DNA of 64,000 nucleotides from Arthrobacter roseus (GTDB lineage Bacteria > Actinomycetota > Actinomycetes > Actinomycetales > Micrococcaceae): contig NZ_JAFBCU010000001.1 in the NCBI RefSeq assembly GCF_016907875.1, forward strand, positions 2,914,001-2,978,000, read 5' to 3'. Both the position numbers and the translations under genes were made by a program. This document shows positions 25,135 through 32,508 of this stretch, piece after piece (positions within the stretch are counted from its first letter, which is position 1; each line of letters opens with the position of its first letter). The notes below the pieces were generated by a model that saw only the letters and a program-made list of their open reading frames with translations, made no database searches and was not told the DNA's origin.

Positions 25135-26033
25135 TCGCCTACATCGACAACAACAAGGACGAATACGGGGTCGAGCCGATCTGCAAACAGCTGCCGATTG
25201 CCCCATCGACCTACTACGCTGCCAAGGCACGCACTGAATCCAAACGGTCAATAGCCGATGCCGTGACGACGGAGAAAATCACCCGGGTGCACCGGGGGAA
25301 CTACAGCGTTTATGGGGCCAGGAAGGTCTATGCTGCCCTGAACCGTGCCGGATACCAGGTGGCTCGCTGCACCGTGGAGCGGCTGATGCGCCGGGCCGGG
25401 CTCCATGGCGTGCGCAGGGCCAAGAATCCCCGCACCACCGTGCCGGGGCCCTTGTCCGAGCGGCCAGCGGATCTGGTCCGGCGGCGATTCAGCGCACCGG
25501 CTCCGAACTGTCTCTGGGTCGCAGATATAACGTACATTCGAACGCTCTCCGGCTGGGTTTATGCCGCTTTCGTTCTGGATGTTTTCTCCCGCCGCGTCGT
25601 CGGCTGGCAGCTCTCCACGACCATGCACACAGCCTTGGCACTGGACGCCTTGGAGATGGGACTCTGGACCCGCCAGCGCGATGGGAGGGACGTTTCCCAG
25701 CTCGTACATCACAGCGACGGAGGAGTGCAGTATCGTGCCATCCGCTATACCGAACGGCTCGCTGAGGCCGAAGCCGTTGCCTCCGTAGGAGTCAAGGGTG
25801 ATAGCTACGACAATGCCATGGCGGAGGCGCTAAATTCACTTTTCAAGGCCGAGCTGATCCGCAACAAGGGGCCGTGGACCGGCATCAATGATCTTGAAAT
25901 CGCCGTCGCTGAATACATCGATTGGTACAACCATCGACGCCTGCACGGGGAGATCGGATATGTTCCGCCCGTGGAAGCAGAAACCAATTTCTACTCAAAT
26001 CTGCCCGCCATCAAAACGATGGAACGGGTCTAA
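25131..26033 (+). CDS. IS3-family transposase OrfB
   Basis: A 300-residue integrase-fold transposase. The HTH_21-like start is GNYSVYGARKVYAALNRAGY. The DDE residues are Asp in LWVADITYIRTLSGW, Asp in LVHHSDGGVQYRAIRY and Glu in YDNAMAEALNSLFKAELI. It ends with WYNHRRLHGEIGYVPPVEAE. Full length with no internal stop. It is probably made as an OrfAB fusion by -1 frameshifting, though an independent ATG exists at 25131. Confidence 0.9.
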   Translation: MIAYIDNNKDEYGVEPICKQLPIAPSTYYAAKARTESKRSIADAVTTEKITRVHRGNYSVYGARKVYAALNRAGYQVARCTVERLMRRAGLHGVRRAKNPRTTVPGPLSERPADLVRRRFSAPAPNCLWVADITYIRTLSGWVYAAFVLDVFSRRVVGWQLSTTMHTALALDALEMGLWTRQRDGRDVSQLVHHSDGGVQYRAIRYTERLAEAEAVASVGVKGDSYDNAMAEALNSLFKAELIRNKGPWTGINDLEIAVAEYIDWYNHRRLHGEIGYVPPVEAETNFYSNLPAIKTMERV

Positions 26034-26061
26034 CAAACCCTCCACCAAACCCGGGGCTTGA

Positions 26062-26636
26062 CGGAATCCTGGAACGGGAAGGCCGACGGCGCCGCAGCCA
26101 CGGCCGGGCTGGGACACGTGACCACACACCAGCTCCACCATACCTACGCCACGGCCCTCATCAATGCCGGAGTCACCCTCCAAGCATTGATGAGCCTGCT
26201 GGGGCACGTCTCGGCGGAGATGAGCCTGCGCTACGCATCCCTTTTCGATTCCACCGTGCGCACGGAATACGAACGTGCCCTTGACCTGGCCAAGACCCGC
26301 ATCGGCACCACAACCGGATCAGGCCAGGTACTGCTGCCACTGAGGAACATCACCGACGGCAACTGGCGTGAGAGCCTGACCATCAAGTCCCGGTTGGCCG
26401 GCGGCTACTGCTTGCGTGCACCGGCCCAACAGGCCTGCCCGTATGCGAACATCTGCGAGCATTGCCCCAGCTTTCGTACCGAGAACAGCAACCTGCCGGC
26501 GCTTCAGGCCCAACGCAAGGACGCCGCCCTGCTGGCCCAAGATGCCCGCGGACGTGGCTGGGACAGCGAAGCGCGTCGCCATGATGCCCTGGTGGCCCAG
26601 CTGGATCTGCTCATCCGGGAAACGGATACGGCATGA
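26062..26636 (+). pseudogene. tyrosine recombinase, C-terminal fragment (Tn554-type)
   Basis: The frame directly after the IS3 right end reads VTTHQLHHTYATALINAGVT, then LLGHVSAEMSLRYASLFD. This is the catalytic C-terminal end of a phage/Tn554-type integrase with the terminal Tyr region, followed by a Cys-rich tail (ACPYANICEHCPSF). The HxxR box reads HQLH where HQLR is expected, so the second catalytic Arg is replaced by His. The N-terminal half is missing. It overlaps by 4 bp the DUF6262 gene, the usual partner in Tn554-like tnpA-tnpB-tnpC sets. Confidence 0.78.
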
Positions 26637-26941
26637 ACCCGGAACCGCTCAACGGGAGAATCGATGCCGCACTGCGCCAGCTCACCGGTCGAGGCGCCCG
26701 GATCAGCATCACGGCGGTTGCCGCCGAGCTAGGCATCCCGCGCTCGAGCCTTTACCGAAATGCCGAAGCACGTGAGCTGATCGCTCAACGAATCACCGAA
26801 GAACGCGTGAATGCCGGCAGCAACCAAGCCGAAGAGGTCCACCGGCTCGGCGTGCTCATCGATGCACTTGCCGGCCGGGTTCGCAATCAGGAAGAACGCC
26901 TGCGGCAACTCGAAGGCAGGCCCAACACCACGCCACGTTGA
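26633..26941 (+). CDS. DUF6262 family protein (Tn554 TnpC-like accessory)
   Basis: A 102-residue protein beginning MNPEPLNGRIDAALRQLTGR, with a helix-turn-helix (SITAVAAELGIPRSSLYRN) and a C-terminal coiled coil (RVRNQEERLRQLEG). This is the arrangement of DUF6262/TnpC proteins that orient integration in Tn554-like transposons. Its ATG overlaps the integrase stop. It appears intact but has lost its TnpA and TnpB partners. Confidence 0.72.
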   Translation: MNPEPLNGRIDAALRQLTGRGARISITAVAAELGIPRSSLYRNAEARELIAQRITEERVNAGSNQAEEVHRLGVLIDALAGRVRNQEERLRQLEGRPNTTPR

Positions 26942-26950
26942 CCCATGAAT

Positions 26951-26993
26951 ATTAGCCGGTTATGGCACAGTCTCATCTTCGATTAGCCGGTTA
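26951..26993. repeat. 12-bp direct repeats ATTAGCCGGTTA
   Basis: ATTAGCCGGTTA occurs at 26951-26962 and 26982-26993, 19 bp apart, right after the DUF6262 gene and directly before the IS3 remnant. It could be an old end of the Tn554-like unit or a duplication from an insertion event. Confidence 0.55.
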
Positions 26994-26994
26994 A

Positions 26995-27207
26995 TGCTGG
27001 GACAACAGCATGGCCGAATCGTTCTTCGCAGCACTGAAGAACGAGCGGGTCTACCGGACCGTTTATGCCACCAAAGCCCAAGCCAGAAGGGATGTCATCC
27101 GCTACATAGAAGGGTTCTACAACAGCCGCCGCCGACACTCAGCCCTCGGTTACCGCCGACCCAACGAAGTCCACTACAGTTACCAACAGCCAGCCATGGC
27201 AGCGTAG
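26995..27207 (+). pseudogene. IS3/IS150-type OrfB, C-terminal fragment
   Basis: The frame reads CWDNSMAESFFAALKNERVY and then YIEGFYNSRRRHSALGYRRP, the last part of an IS3-group transposase with the catalytic Glu. Sequence before the CWDN codons is unrelated, so this is only the 3' end. The IS right end is probably near 27240 (TGTCCGAAATCCCCG). It is a different IS3 subgroup from the element at 24761-26061. Confidence 0.75.
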
Positions 27208-27216
27208 AGAAAACCA

Positions 27217-27624
27217 TCAAATCCGCTGTCCGAAATCCCCGCAGCAGCTCAGTGATGTGCAGAATGCGGGCAGCGATTCTGTGGCGGCTTGGGTGGGGCA
27301 GGGGTCGAAGGTGAAGATGACGAGTGATCCGAGCGCGATGATGGCTGCTGAGCAGGTGAGCAGCACGGCTTTGAGCATCAGGCGCGCCCGGGCGGTGTCG
27401 GCGTAGTCGTTGATGATGACGCGGAGTCCGTTGATGCCGTGGAGCATGGCGAGCCAGAGCATGATCAGGTCAAACCATTGCCAGAAGGGGTGCCTCCATT
27501 TTCCCGCGCCGAAGGCGAAATCAATTTCCTGGATGCCGTCGTCGAGCATGAGGTTGGTAAAGAGGTGCACGAAGATCAGGACTACCAGGAGCGCGCCGGA
27601 CCAGCGCATGAACAGCCACGCCAT
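27217..27624 (-). pseudogene. sdhD: succinate dehydrogenase membrane anchor (sdhD-like), truncated and orphan
   Basis: The protein reads MAWLFMRWSGALLVVLIFVH, then three membrane helices with heme-region His and Asp (AMLHGINGLRVIINDYADTA), and ends VIFTFDPCPTQAATESLPAF plus a tail read through from IS sequence. The usual first 25-30 residues are absent; the codons before ATG 27624 (TFEL) still match the family, but a stop lies just upstream. No sdhA, sdhB or sdhC is near. It is best seen as a displaced fragment that may not be functional. Confidence 0.68.
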
Positions 27625-27708
27625 GAGTTCAAACGTTGCTGCCCGTCATCGATCGGCTGCGCGGAGGACTGATCTGCGGGCCAGCATAGGTGTCTCGGCG
27701 TCCAGTCT

Positions 27709-28290
27709 TCATTGGGGTCCCAATCCGCACACCCCGAGGTTTTGCAGCATGTCCTCGACGAGCTGCTCGGAGGTGAGGCTCGCGTCGATAACGACGAAGG
27801 ACGGAAAGTTCTTCAGTTCCCGGTATGCCGCATCGAACGCCTGCAAGTGCTCGAGAGTCTCGGTGTCCGCGGCTCGACTCGTAATTCTTGCGTACGCGAT
27901 GTCAGCCGGGACGTCGAAGTAGAAAACGATATCCGGGGCAGGTAGGACTTTGAGCAGTAAAGGTAGAAGCCAGCCGGAACTCAGGCCCTGCACGCGCCTT
28001 AGTGCTAGCTGACAGTTGAGGTACCTGTCCATGATTACCACGCCAGAATCGGCACTGGCGCGCAGGTGAGACACCAGCACGTTGATGCAGCGAATGCTGG
28101 TCTCTATCGCATCGAGTAGAACCGCCGGAGGGTGGATGTTGCGTCGCTTACACCACGCAGTGATACTGCGCCGGCCGGAACGGTTCATGGTGAAGGTCGC
28201 AGGATACTCTGCCGCGGCGAGTCGCTGCGCGAGCAGCCGACCTGCCGTGGTTTTACCCGCCCCATCGATACCGGCGAGAACAATGATCAT
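27709..28290 (-). CDS. thymidylate kinase-like P-loop nucleoside/nucleotide kinase
   Basis: A 193-residue P-loop kinase beginning MIIVLAGIDGAGKTTAGRLL (Walker A GIDGAGKTT). It has VVIMDRYLNCQLALRRVQGL, the DR motif of dTMP-kinase-like proteins, then IVFYFDVPADIAYARITSRA and a LID-like region ADTETLEHL. It differs enough from a housekeeping Tmk to be an accessory kinase of unknown substrate. It follows a 25-codon small frame with an excellent ribosome site; the stop of that frame is only 3 bp from this start, so the two are probably coupled. It is the last gene of the TerC unit. Confidence 0.8.
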   Translation of the reverse strand: MIIVLAGIDGAGKTTAGRLLAQRLAAAEYPATFTMNRSGRRSITAWCKRRNIHPPAVLLDAIETSIRCINVLVSHLRASADSGVVIMDRYLNCQLALRRVQGLSSGWLLPLLLKVLPAPDIVFYFDVPADIAYARITSRAADTETLEHLQAFDAAYRELKNFPSFVVIDASLTSEQLVEDMLQNLGVCGLGPQ

Positions 28291-28293
28291 GAC

Positions 28294-28371
28294 TCATCGC
28301 CGTCCTGTCGGGCGAAACGCCTGCGAAAACCAGCGCTGGCCGTGCCCGAATGCCCAATGTTCCTTTGTCAT
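28294..28371 (-). CDS. 25-residue small protein or leader peptide upstream of the kinase
   Basis: The frame MTKEHWAFGHGQRWFSQAFR-PTGRR starts with ATG at 28371, has AGGAGG 5 nt upstream and stops at 28294, 3 bp before the kinase ATG. The ribosome site is the strongest seen in this region, and the kinase has none of its own apart from sequence inside this frame. The product is rich in aromatic and basic residues and has no signal. It could be a functional small protein or a cis-acting frame that feeds ribosomes to the kinase. Confidence 0.5.
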   Translation of the reverse strand: MTKEHWAFGHGQRWFSQAFRPTGRR

Positions 28372-28425
28372 GGTCTCCTCCTAACCCTCGTCGGCCTCTC
28401 ACTCTTCAGGCCTGCGTGATTGCCT

Positions 28426-28611
28426 CTAGTCCTCGTTCTGCTCTTCGTTTTGGCCGTTCTCCTGGTCATTGCCTTCGTCTTGGTCTTCGGCACCATCCTC
28501 TTCTTCCACTCCTGGTGTTTGCGGGAGTTGTGTGTCGTCGCAACTGGTCAGGAACAGGGCCCCGGTCAGGAGAAGGACGGAGCCCAGGATGGCTTTGGTT
28601 CGGGTTTTCAT
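28426..28611 (-). CDS. small acidic lipoprotein
   Basis: A 61-residue protein with a signal peptide MKTRTKAILGSVLLLTGALF and lipobox LTSC (Cys near 24). An extremely acidic tail rich in Glu, Asp, Asn and Gln (EEEDGAEDQDEGNDQENGQ) has no predicted fold. The start overlaps the stop of the UspA/winged-helix gene by 4 bp. Acidic tethered tails can bind divalent cations, which would suit a TerC operon under a metal riboswitch, but that is inference. Confidence 0.72.
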   Translation of the reverse strand: MKTRTKAILGSVLLLTGALFLTSCDDTQLPQTPGVEEEDGAEDQDEGNDQENGQNEEQNED

Positions 28612-29489
28612 GGTGCTTCCTTATGTAAATGTCCGTTGGCGGGTGCGAAAATCGCCAGGAGCGAACCTATCTCTTGATGCGCTGTAGCGGGGTGGCGGAA
28701 GTGCTGGCGGGGTTGGATCACATACCGGGTGCGGCGTCCTTCACGGAGACGTTCCAGGCACCCTGCCTCCTCTAGGTCCGCAAGAATGTGCAGGGTTGCT
28801 CTGGGTGTGATGCCAACAGTCGCTGCTATGTCCTCCACGCGGGCGCGGGGGTTCTCGTTTACAGTCAGGAGGACGTGGCTGTGATTGGTCAGGAACGTCC
28901 AGGGTGGACGTTGGGTTGGGGCGGTGTCCGGGGTCGCTTTTTCGTTGGCCGGTATTTCTGGGGCCGGATTCGTTGAATTCGTGCGCGACATTGGAGCGGT
29001 CCTTTCCTTGGATGTAGCTAGATTTTCTTCCGACCAGTGTGCTGTGCGTCGCGCTTGGTCATCCGTTATACGCAGGATTTCCACACCCCGTACTAACGGC
29101 CCAGGCAGCTCAATGGGAGTGACGACGGCGGCCGCGCCTGCCTTGCGCACCGCACGGGCCAGGGCTGTGGCTCGGGCCGGACGGGAACGCCTGAATGAGA
29201 ACGTGCCGTGCCATACGACGCGCGCGGGAACGGAGAATCCCGCCGCTTCCAGTACAGGCCGAACCTTGCCAGCGAGGGCTTCGGCTTCGCGCAGCGCTCG
29301 TCCATACATCCTCGCCACTATCGCCGGATCGGTGGTGAACGCCGGCCGTTGTATTGGCACCAGAAGTAGTATGGGCCTTTCCTGTTCTGAAGCGGCCCAA
29401 ACCGCGCTGTGCGCCACAGTTGTGGCAACGGATTCGTCGGTGATAATGACGACGACGGGGCGCCGCGGGAAGGCATAAGCTGCGCTCAT
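28608..29489 (-). CDS. UspA-like domain fused to a winged-helix DNA-binding domain
   Basis: A 293-residue protein. Residues 1-155 (PVVVIITDESVATTVAHSAV, ERPILLLVPIQRP, ALREAEALAGKVRPVLEAAG) look like a divergent universal-stress-type Rossmann fold. A linker (about 160-195) follows, and residues 195-270 form a winged helix (NHSHVLLTVNENPRARVEDI, GITPRATLHILADLEEAGCL, TRYVIQP) of the MarR/ArsR type. An internal MSRTNSTNPAPEIP start near 28990 could make the DNA-binding part alone. Its ATG overlaps the TerC stop by 4 bp and its stop overlaps the lipoprotein start by 4 bp, so it is in the middle of a tight operon. Confidence 0.72.
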   Translation of the reverse strand: MSAAYAFPRRPVVVIITDESVATTVAHSAVWAASEQERPILLLVPIQRPAFTTDPAIVARMYGRALREAEALAGKVRPVLEAAGFSVPARVVWHGTFSFRRSRPARATALARAVRKAGAAAVVTPIELPGPLVRGVEILRITDDQARRTAHWSEENLATSKERTAPMSRTNSTNPAPEIPANEKATPDTAPTQRPPWTFLTNHSHVLLTVNENPRARVEDIAATVGITPRATLHILADLEEAGCLERLREGRRTRYVIQPRQHFRHPATAHQEIGSLLAIFAPANGHLHKEAP

Positions 29490-30589
29490 CGTGCACCACC
29501 GTCCCTACCTGCGGACTCTCGATCGTCCTCGTCCCCGTCAGCGTTTACGGTCTCGGTCCGCTGGCTGGTGCGGACTTGGCCACGGTGACGCCGCCACACC
29601 GGCTCCAGCTCGGCGTTCTCTTCGTCAGTGGCGACCAGGAAAGGAGGGTCGGTCGGCTGAGGGAGGGCTTTGCGGCCCTGGCCGCGGGTGGCGCGCAGAC
29701 TGGCAACGATGGAGACCGTGATGATAGTGGCGACCACAGCGAGGGAGATGGTTGTGGGGATGTAGAACAGATCAATTTTGAGGAGCATCTTGATGCCGAC
29801 CCAGATCAGTACCAGGGCCAACCCGATCTTCAAGTAGATGAAGCGGTGGATCAAATCTGCCAGTAGGAAGTACATGGCACGCAGGCCCAGGATCGCGAAG
29901 GCGTTGGCGGTGAAGACGAGGAAAACTTCGTCGGTGACCGCGAAAATTGCGGGGATGGAGTCGACAGCGAACACCACGTCGGTGACCTCGACCAGCACCA
30001 GCACCGCTAACAGCGGGGTAGCTAACAGGACGCCCTTGCGGCGGACCAGCAGTTTTTGTCCGTGGTACGCCTCGGTCATGGGAATCCATCGGCGAAATAA
30101 GCGCAGCACAGCGGATTTCTCCGGGTCAAGGTGCTCGTTGCGCTGCCGAATCATCCGGTACCCGGTGTAGAGCAGGAAGGCAGCGAAAACATAGAGAATC
30201 CAGGAGAAGTTCTGAATCAGTACGGCGCCCGCGGCGATGAAAATTGCGCGGAAGACCAGTGCGCCCAACACGCCCAGGAACAAGACCCGGTGCTGGAACT
30301 CGCGCGGGACCGCGAAGTAGCTGAAGATGATTGCCCAAACAAAGACGTTATCCACCGAGAGGGACTTCTCAATGAGGTAACCGGCGAAGTACTGCTGCCC
30401 GAACTCGGCCCCCCAGTTCATCCAGACCAGCACGCCAAAAGCGACACCGAAGGCCACCCACACACCGGACCAGATGGCGGCTTCGCGCACGCCGATAACG
30501 TGGGCGCGACGGTGAGCAAAAAGGTCGACAGCCAACATCACAACTATGAAGCCCAGTACCACAGCCCAAATCCAGAATGGGACATCCAT
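29486..30589 (-). CDS. TerC-family integral membrane protein (putative manganese exporter)
   Basis: A 367-residue TerC/Alx-type protein starting MDVPFWIWAVVLGFIVVMLA, with the family signature EKSLSVDNVFVWAIIFSYFA (SxDN), the second repeat EVTDVVFAVDSIPAIFAVTD, and about nine membrane helices. The cytoplasmic C-terminus is charged. Family members export Mn2+ or act in tellurite/metal homeostasis. ATG at 30589 is chosen; upstream codons lie in a structured leader resembling the yybP-ykoY manganese riboswitch, which supports the metal role. It is the first gene of a unit TerC, UspA-winged helix, lipoprotein, small frame, kinase. Confidence 0.87.
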   Translation of the reverse strand: MDVPFWIWAVVLGFIVVMLAVDLFAHRRAHVIGVREAAIWSGVWVAFGVAFGVLVWMNWGAEFGQQYFAGYLIEKSLSVDNVFVWAIIFSYFAVPREFQHRVLFLGVLGALVFRAIFIAAGAVLIQNFSWILYVFAAFLLYTGYRMIRQRNEHLDPEKSAVLRLFRRWIPMTEAYHGQKLLVRRKGVLLATPLLAVLVLVEVTDVVFAVDSIPAIFAVTDEVFLVFTANAFAILGLRAMYFLLADLIHRFIYLKIGLALVLIWVGIKMLLKIDLFYIPTTISLAVVATIITVSIVASLRATRGQGRKALPQPTDPPFLVATDEENAELEPVWRRHRGQVRTSQRTETVNADGDEDDRESAGRDGGAR

Positions 30590-30598
30590 GAAAAACCG

Positions 30599-30704
30599 TC
30601 CGATCGAATCGATCGGAGGTCTTTCCCGCCCCGAAAGGGCCTGTCCGCCGGGCTGCTGATGAGCCGTAGTGACGACGGGACAATTAGGGGATACTCCCCT
30701 CCAT
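30599..30704 (-). promoter_or_regulatory. yybP-ykoY-like (manganese) riboswitch leader with terminator stem
   Basis: On the minus strand the leader starts with GGAGGGGAGTATCCCC (30688-30703) and ends with GGGAAAGACCTCC (about 30613-30626), so GGAGG and CCTCC close a P1 helix. GGGGAGTA and AGACC are the conserved loops of this class, and TerC is a usual client. Directly after it CCGATCGATTCGATCGG (30599-30615) forms a stem followed by ACGGTTTTT at the start codon, which looks like an intrinsic terminator overlapping P1. The class assignment is by eye. Confidence 0.6.
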
Positions 30705-30797
30705 ATAAGATTAGTGAAGCACACTTCACCTACCAAGGGAAGAGCGGCACGCCATACCAGCGTCGAGGGGAGCTGCGCCACCAATAAAACAGGATTA

Positions 30798-30813
30798 GCG
30801 CCGTCTCCGGCGC
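30798..30813 (-). terminator. weak terminator hairpin after the CNNM-like gene
   Basis: GCGCCG and CGGCGC form a short stem with a small loop. On the minus strand it is followed by TAATCCTGTTTTATT, about 140 bp past the stop of the gene at 30956. It probably ends that transcript before the TerC leader. Confidence 0.45.
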
Positions 30814-30955
30814 AGAAGTCAGGTCACCTGCACAACGATCAATCTAGGCGCAATAATTGGACGGAATTTCCGTGCCAGCCCCTAATGGGCTGTGTTCTCT
30901 TCTGGTGTCAGAGCTGATCGCGTTCGGGCGGTTCCTCCACCTCGCCGACTGCCCC

Positions 30956-32257
30956 CTATGGAAGGCGCAGGCGTGTAACGGTAATGCTCTCCACGCGGTG
31001 GTCCGATACCCGGGTCACCTCGAAGAGGTGGCCCTGTGTCTCAACGCTGTCTCCATAGTCGGGGATCCGCCCCAGCCGGTCGATGATGAAACCTGCGACT
31101 GTCTCGTAGGGGCCGTCATCGGGGAGTTCAATCCCGATGAGTTTCGGGACGTCCTCGATGATCAGTCGGGCGTCAATCTCCCGTGACTCCCCTTCAACCA
31201 GGGCCGCGGCTTTTACTTCGTCCAACTGTTGGTCCGTATCGTATTCGTCATAGATTTCGCCAACGAGTTCTTCCACGAGGTCCTCAAGGGTAACGATCCC
31301 ATCAGTGCCCCCGTACTCGTCCACGACCAACGCCATGTGCTGTCCCTGCTGACGCATCAGGCTCAGCGATGGGAGGAGCTTATTCGTTCCCGGTAGAGGG
31401 AAGATTGGGCGGGTCAGGTCTGCGACGGTTCTCTCTTGGCCCTCGTTGGCCTCGAAGAAGTCCCGGAGGTGAATGAATCCGATAACGTCGTCCTGCGTTG
31501 CCCTATATACGGGGTATCGGGTGTAGGGGTGATTTGCGATGACGGCTTTGGCGTCCTCGACAGACAGGTCAGCGCGGAGAAAAACGACATCTAGCCTCGG
31601 CCGCATAACCTCACGGATCAACCGATCGCCGGCGCTGAAAACATCCGAAAGGATCCTTCGATGCTCCCGATTAAGGTTTGGGGTTTCCGTGAGCATCTGC
31701 TGCAATTCTTCAGCGCTCACTTCCTCCGTGCGGGCGTGAGGGTCACCACCGAGGATCCTTACCACCGCGTTGGTAGAAACGGACAGCAACCAGATGACTG
31801 GCCGCATGAGTCGCGCGAATATGTTCAGCGGTGGCGCCAGAGCACGGGTGAACCCCACGGCACGTTGCATAGCGAGTCGTTTCGGCACCAGCTCACCCAA
31901 GACAAGGGACAGATACGCGATGATCAGGGTCATCCCGATCAGAGCGACGGTGTCTGCTGCCTGAGGCGACAGGCCGCGACCTTCCAGGATCGGTGCGACA
32001 TCGGGAGCGAGTGTAGAGGCACCGTATGCGGAGGAGAAGAACCCAGCCAGGGTCACCCCGATCTGCACCGCGGACAGGAACAGGTTTGGGTTACGGACTA
32101 ACGCCGCAGTCTTCGATCCGTGCTTACCGCCGGTCTCGATCCTGCGGACCTGGCTTTCCCGCAGTGTCACGATAGCCATCTCAGTGCCTGCGAATACACC
32201 ACCGATCAGGACGAACAACAGAACCAGCAAAGCATTGAGTACAGTATCGCCGTCCAT
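30956..32257 (-). CDS. CNNM/CorC-type (DUF21-CBS-CorC_HlyC) membrane protein
   Basis: A 433-residue protein starting MDGDTVLNALLVLLFVLIGG. It has the DUF21 transmembrane domain (GTEMAIVTLRESQVRRIE, ALIGMTLIIAYLSLVLGELV, PKRLAMQ), a CBS pair (VMRPRLDVVFLRADLS, HMALVVDEYGGTDGIVTLED) and the C-terminal CorC_HlyC domain (PYETVAGFIIDRLGRIPDYG). This family exports or regulates Mg2+ and other divalent cations. It faces the TerC unit on the same strand but has its own promoter region. It appears intact. Confidence 0.9.
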   Translation of the reverse strand: MDGDTVLNALLVLLFVLIGGVFAGTEMAIVTLRESQVRRIETGGKHGSKTAALVRNPNLFLSAVQIGVTLAGFFSSAYGASTLAPDVAPILEGRGLSPQAADTVALIGMTLIIAYLSLVLGELVPKRLAMQRAVGFTRALAPPLNIFARLMRPVIWLLSVSTNAVVRILGGDPHARTEEVSAEELQQMLTETPNLNREHRRILSDVFSAGDRLIREVMRPRLDVVFLRADLSVEDAKAVIANHPYTRYPVYRATQDDVIGFIHLRDFFEANEGQERTVADLTRPIFPLPGTNKLLPSLSLMRQQGQHMALVVDEYGGTDGIVTLEDLVEELVGEIYDEYDTDQQLDEVKAAALVEGESREIDARLIIEDVPKLIGIELPDDGPYETVAGFIIDRLGRIPDYGDSVETQGHLFEVTRVSDHRVESITVTRLRLP

Positions 32258-32292
32258 ACCCCGAGTCTAGAAGAACCGCGTTACATTTGTAG

Positions 32293-32508
32293 GACCCCGA
32301 TAAACGGGGTTTGGTCGCCAGGTTCGGTATGACTGTCCTGCCCTGTCACTCATGATCCGGGGGTGTTGTCGCCGAACCTGGAGACACGCGTTGACCGCTG
32401 ATAGGGACATGGCCCGGTGAGTTAGACACTGTGGTCTCTTCGTAACGTGGGTGTGGCATCGAGTGTCGTGACTGGCGGCCAACCGCACGGTGCAAAAGGA
32501 GCGCCACC
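32293..32508 (+). ncRNA. candidate IS110 bridge RNA / left non-coding end
   Basis: The 216 bp ahead of the IS110-type start are highly structured. CCCCG-ATAAA-CGGGG (32295-32309) makes a small hairpin, and CCAGGTTCGG (32318-32327) pairs perfectly with CCGAACCTGG (32372-32381) around a 44-nt internal segment, like a bridge-RNA guide loop. IS110-group elements encode their bridge RNA in this position, upstream of the transposase. The transposase itself is replaced after about 30 codons, so the RNA would be an orphan. No transcription evidence is available from the sequence. Confidence 0.38.

Larger units (their letters stand above)
24761..26061 (+). mobile_element. IS3-family insertion sequence, probably complete
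   Basis: The left end TGAACCGCCCCGGGTTTAAT (24761) and the complement of the right end (TCAAGCCCCGGGTTTGGTGG) share the block CCCCGGGTTT and then TGGAGGGT. The element is about 1.3 kb and carries orfA and orfB with an A-to-B frameshift arrangement. It interrupts the hydrolase fragment on the left and abuts a truncated integrase gene on the right. The two flanks do not belong to one gene, so neighbouring DNA was deleted. Confidence 0.82.
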
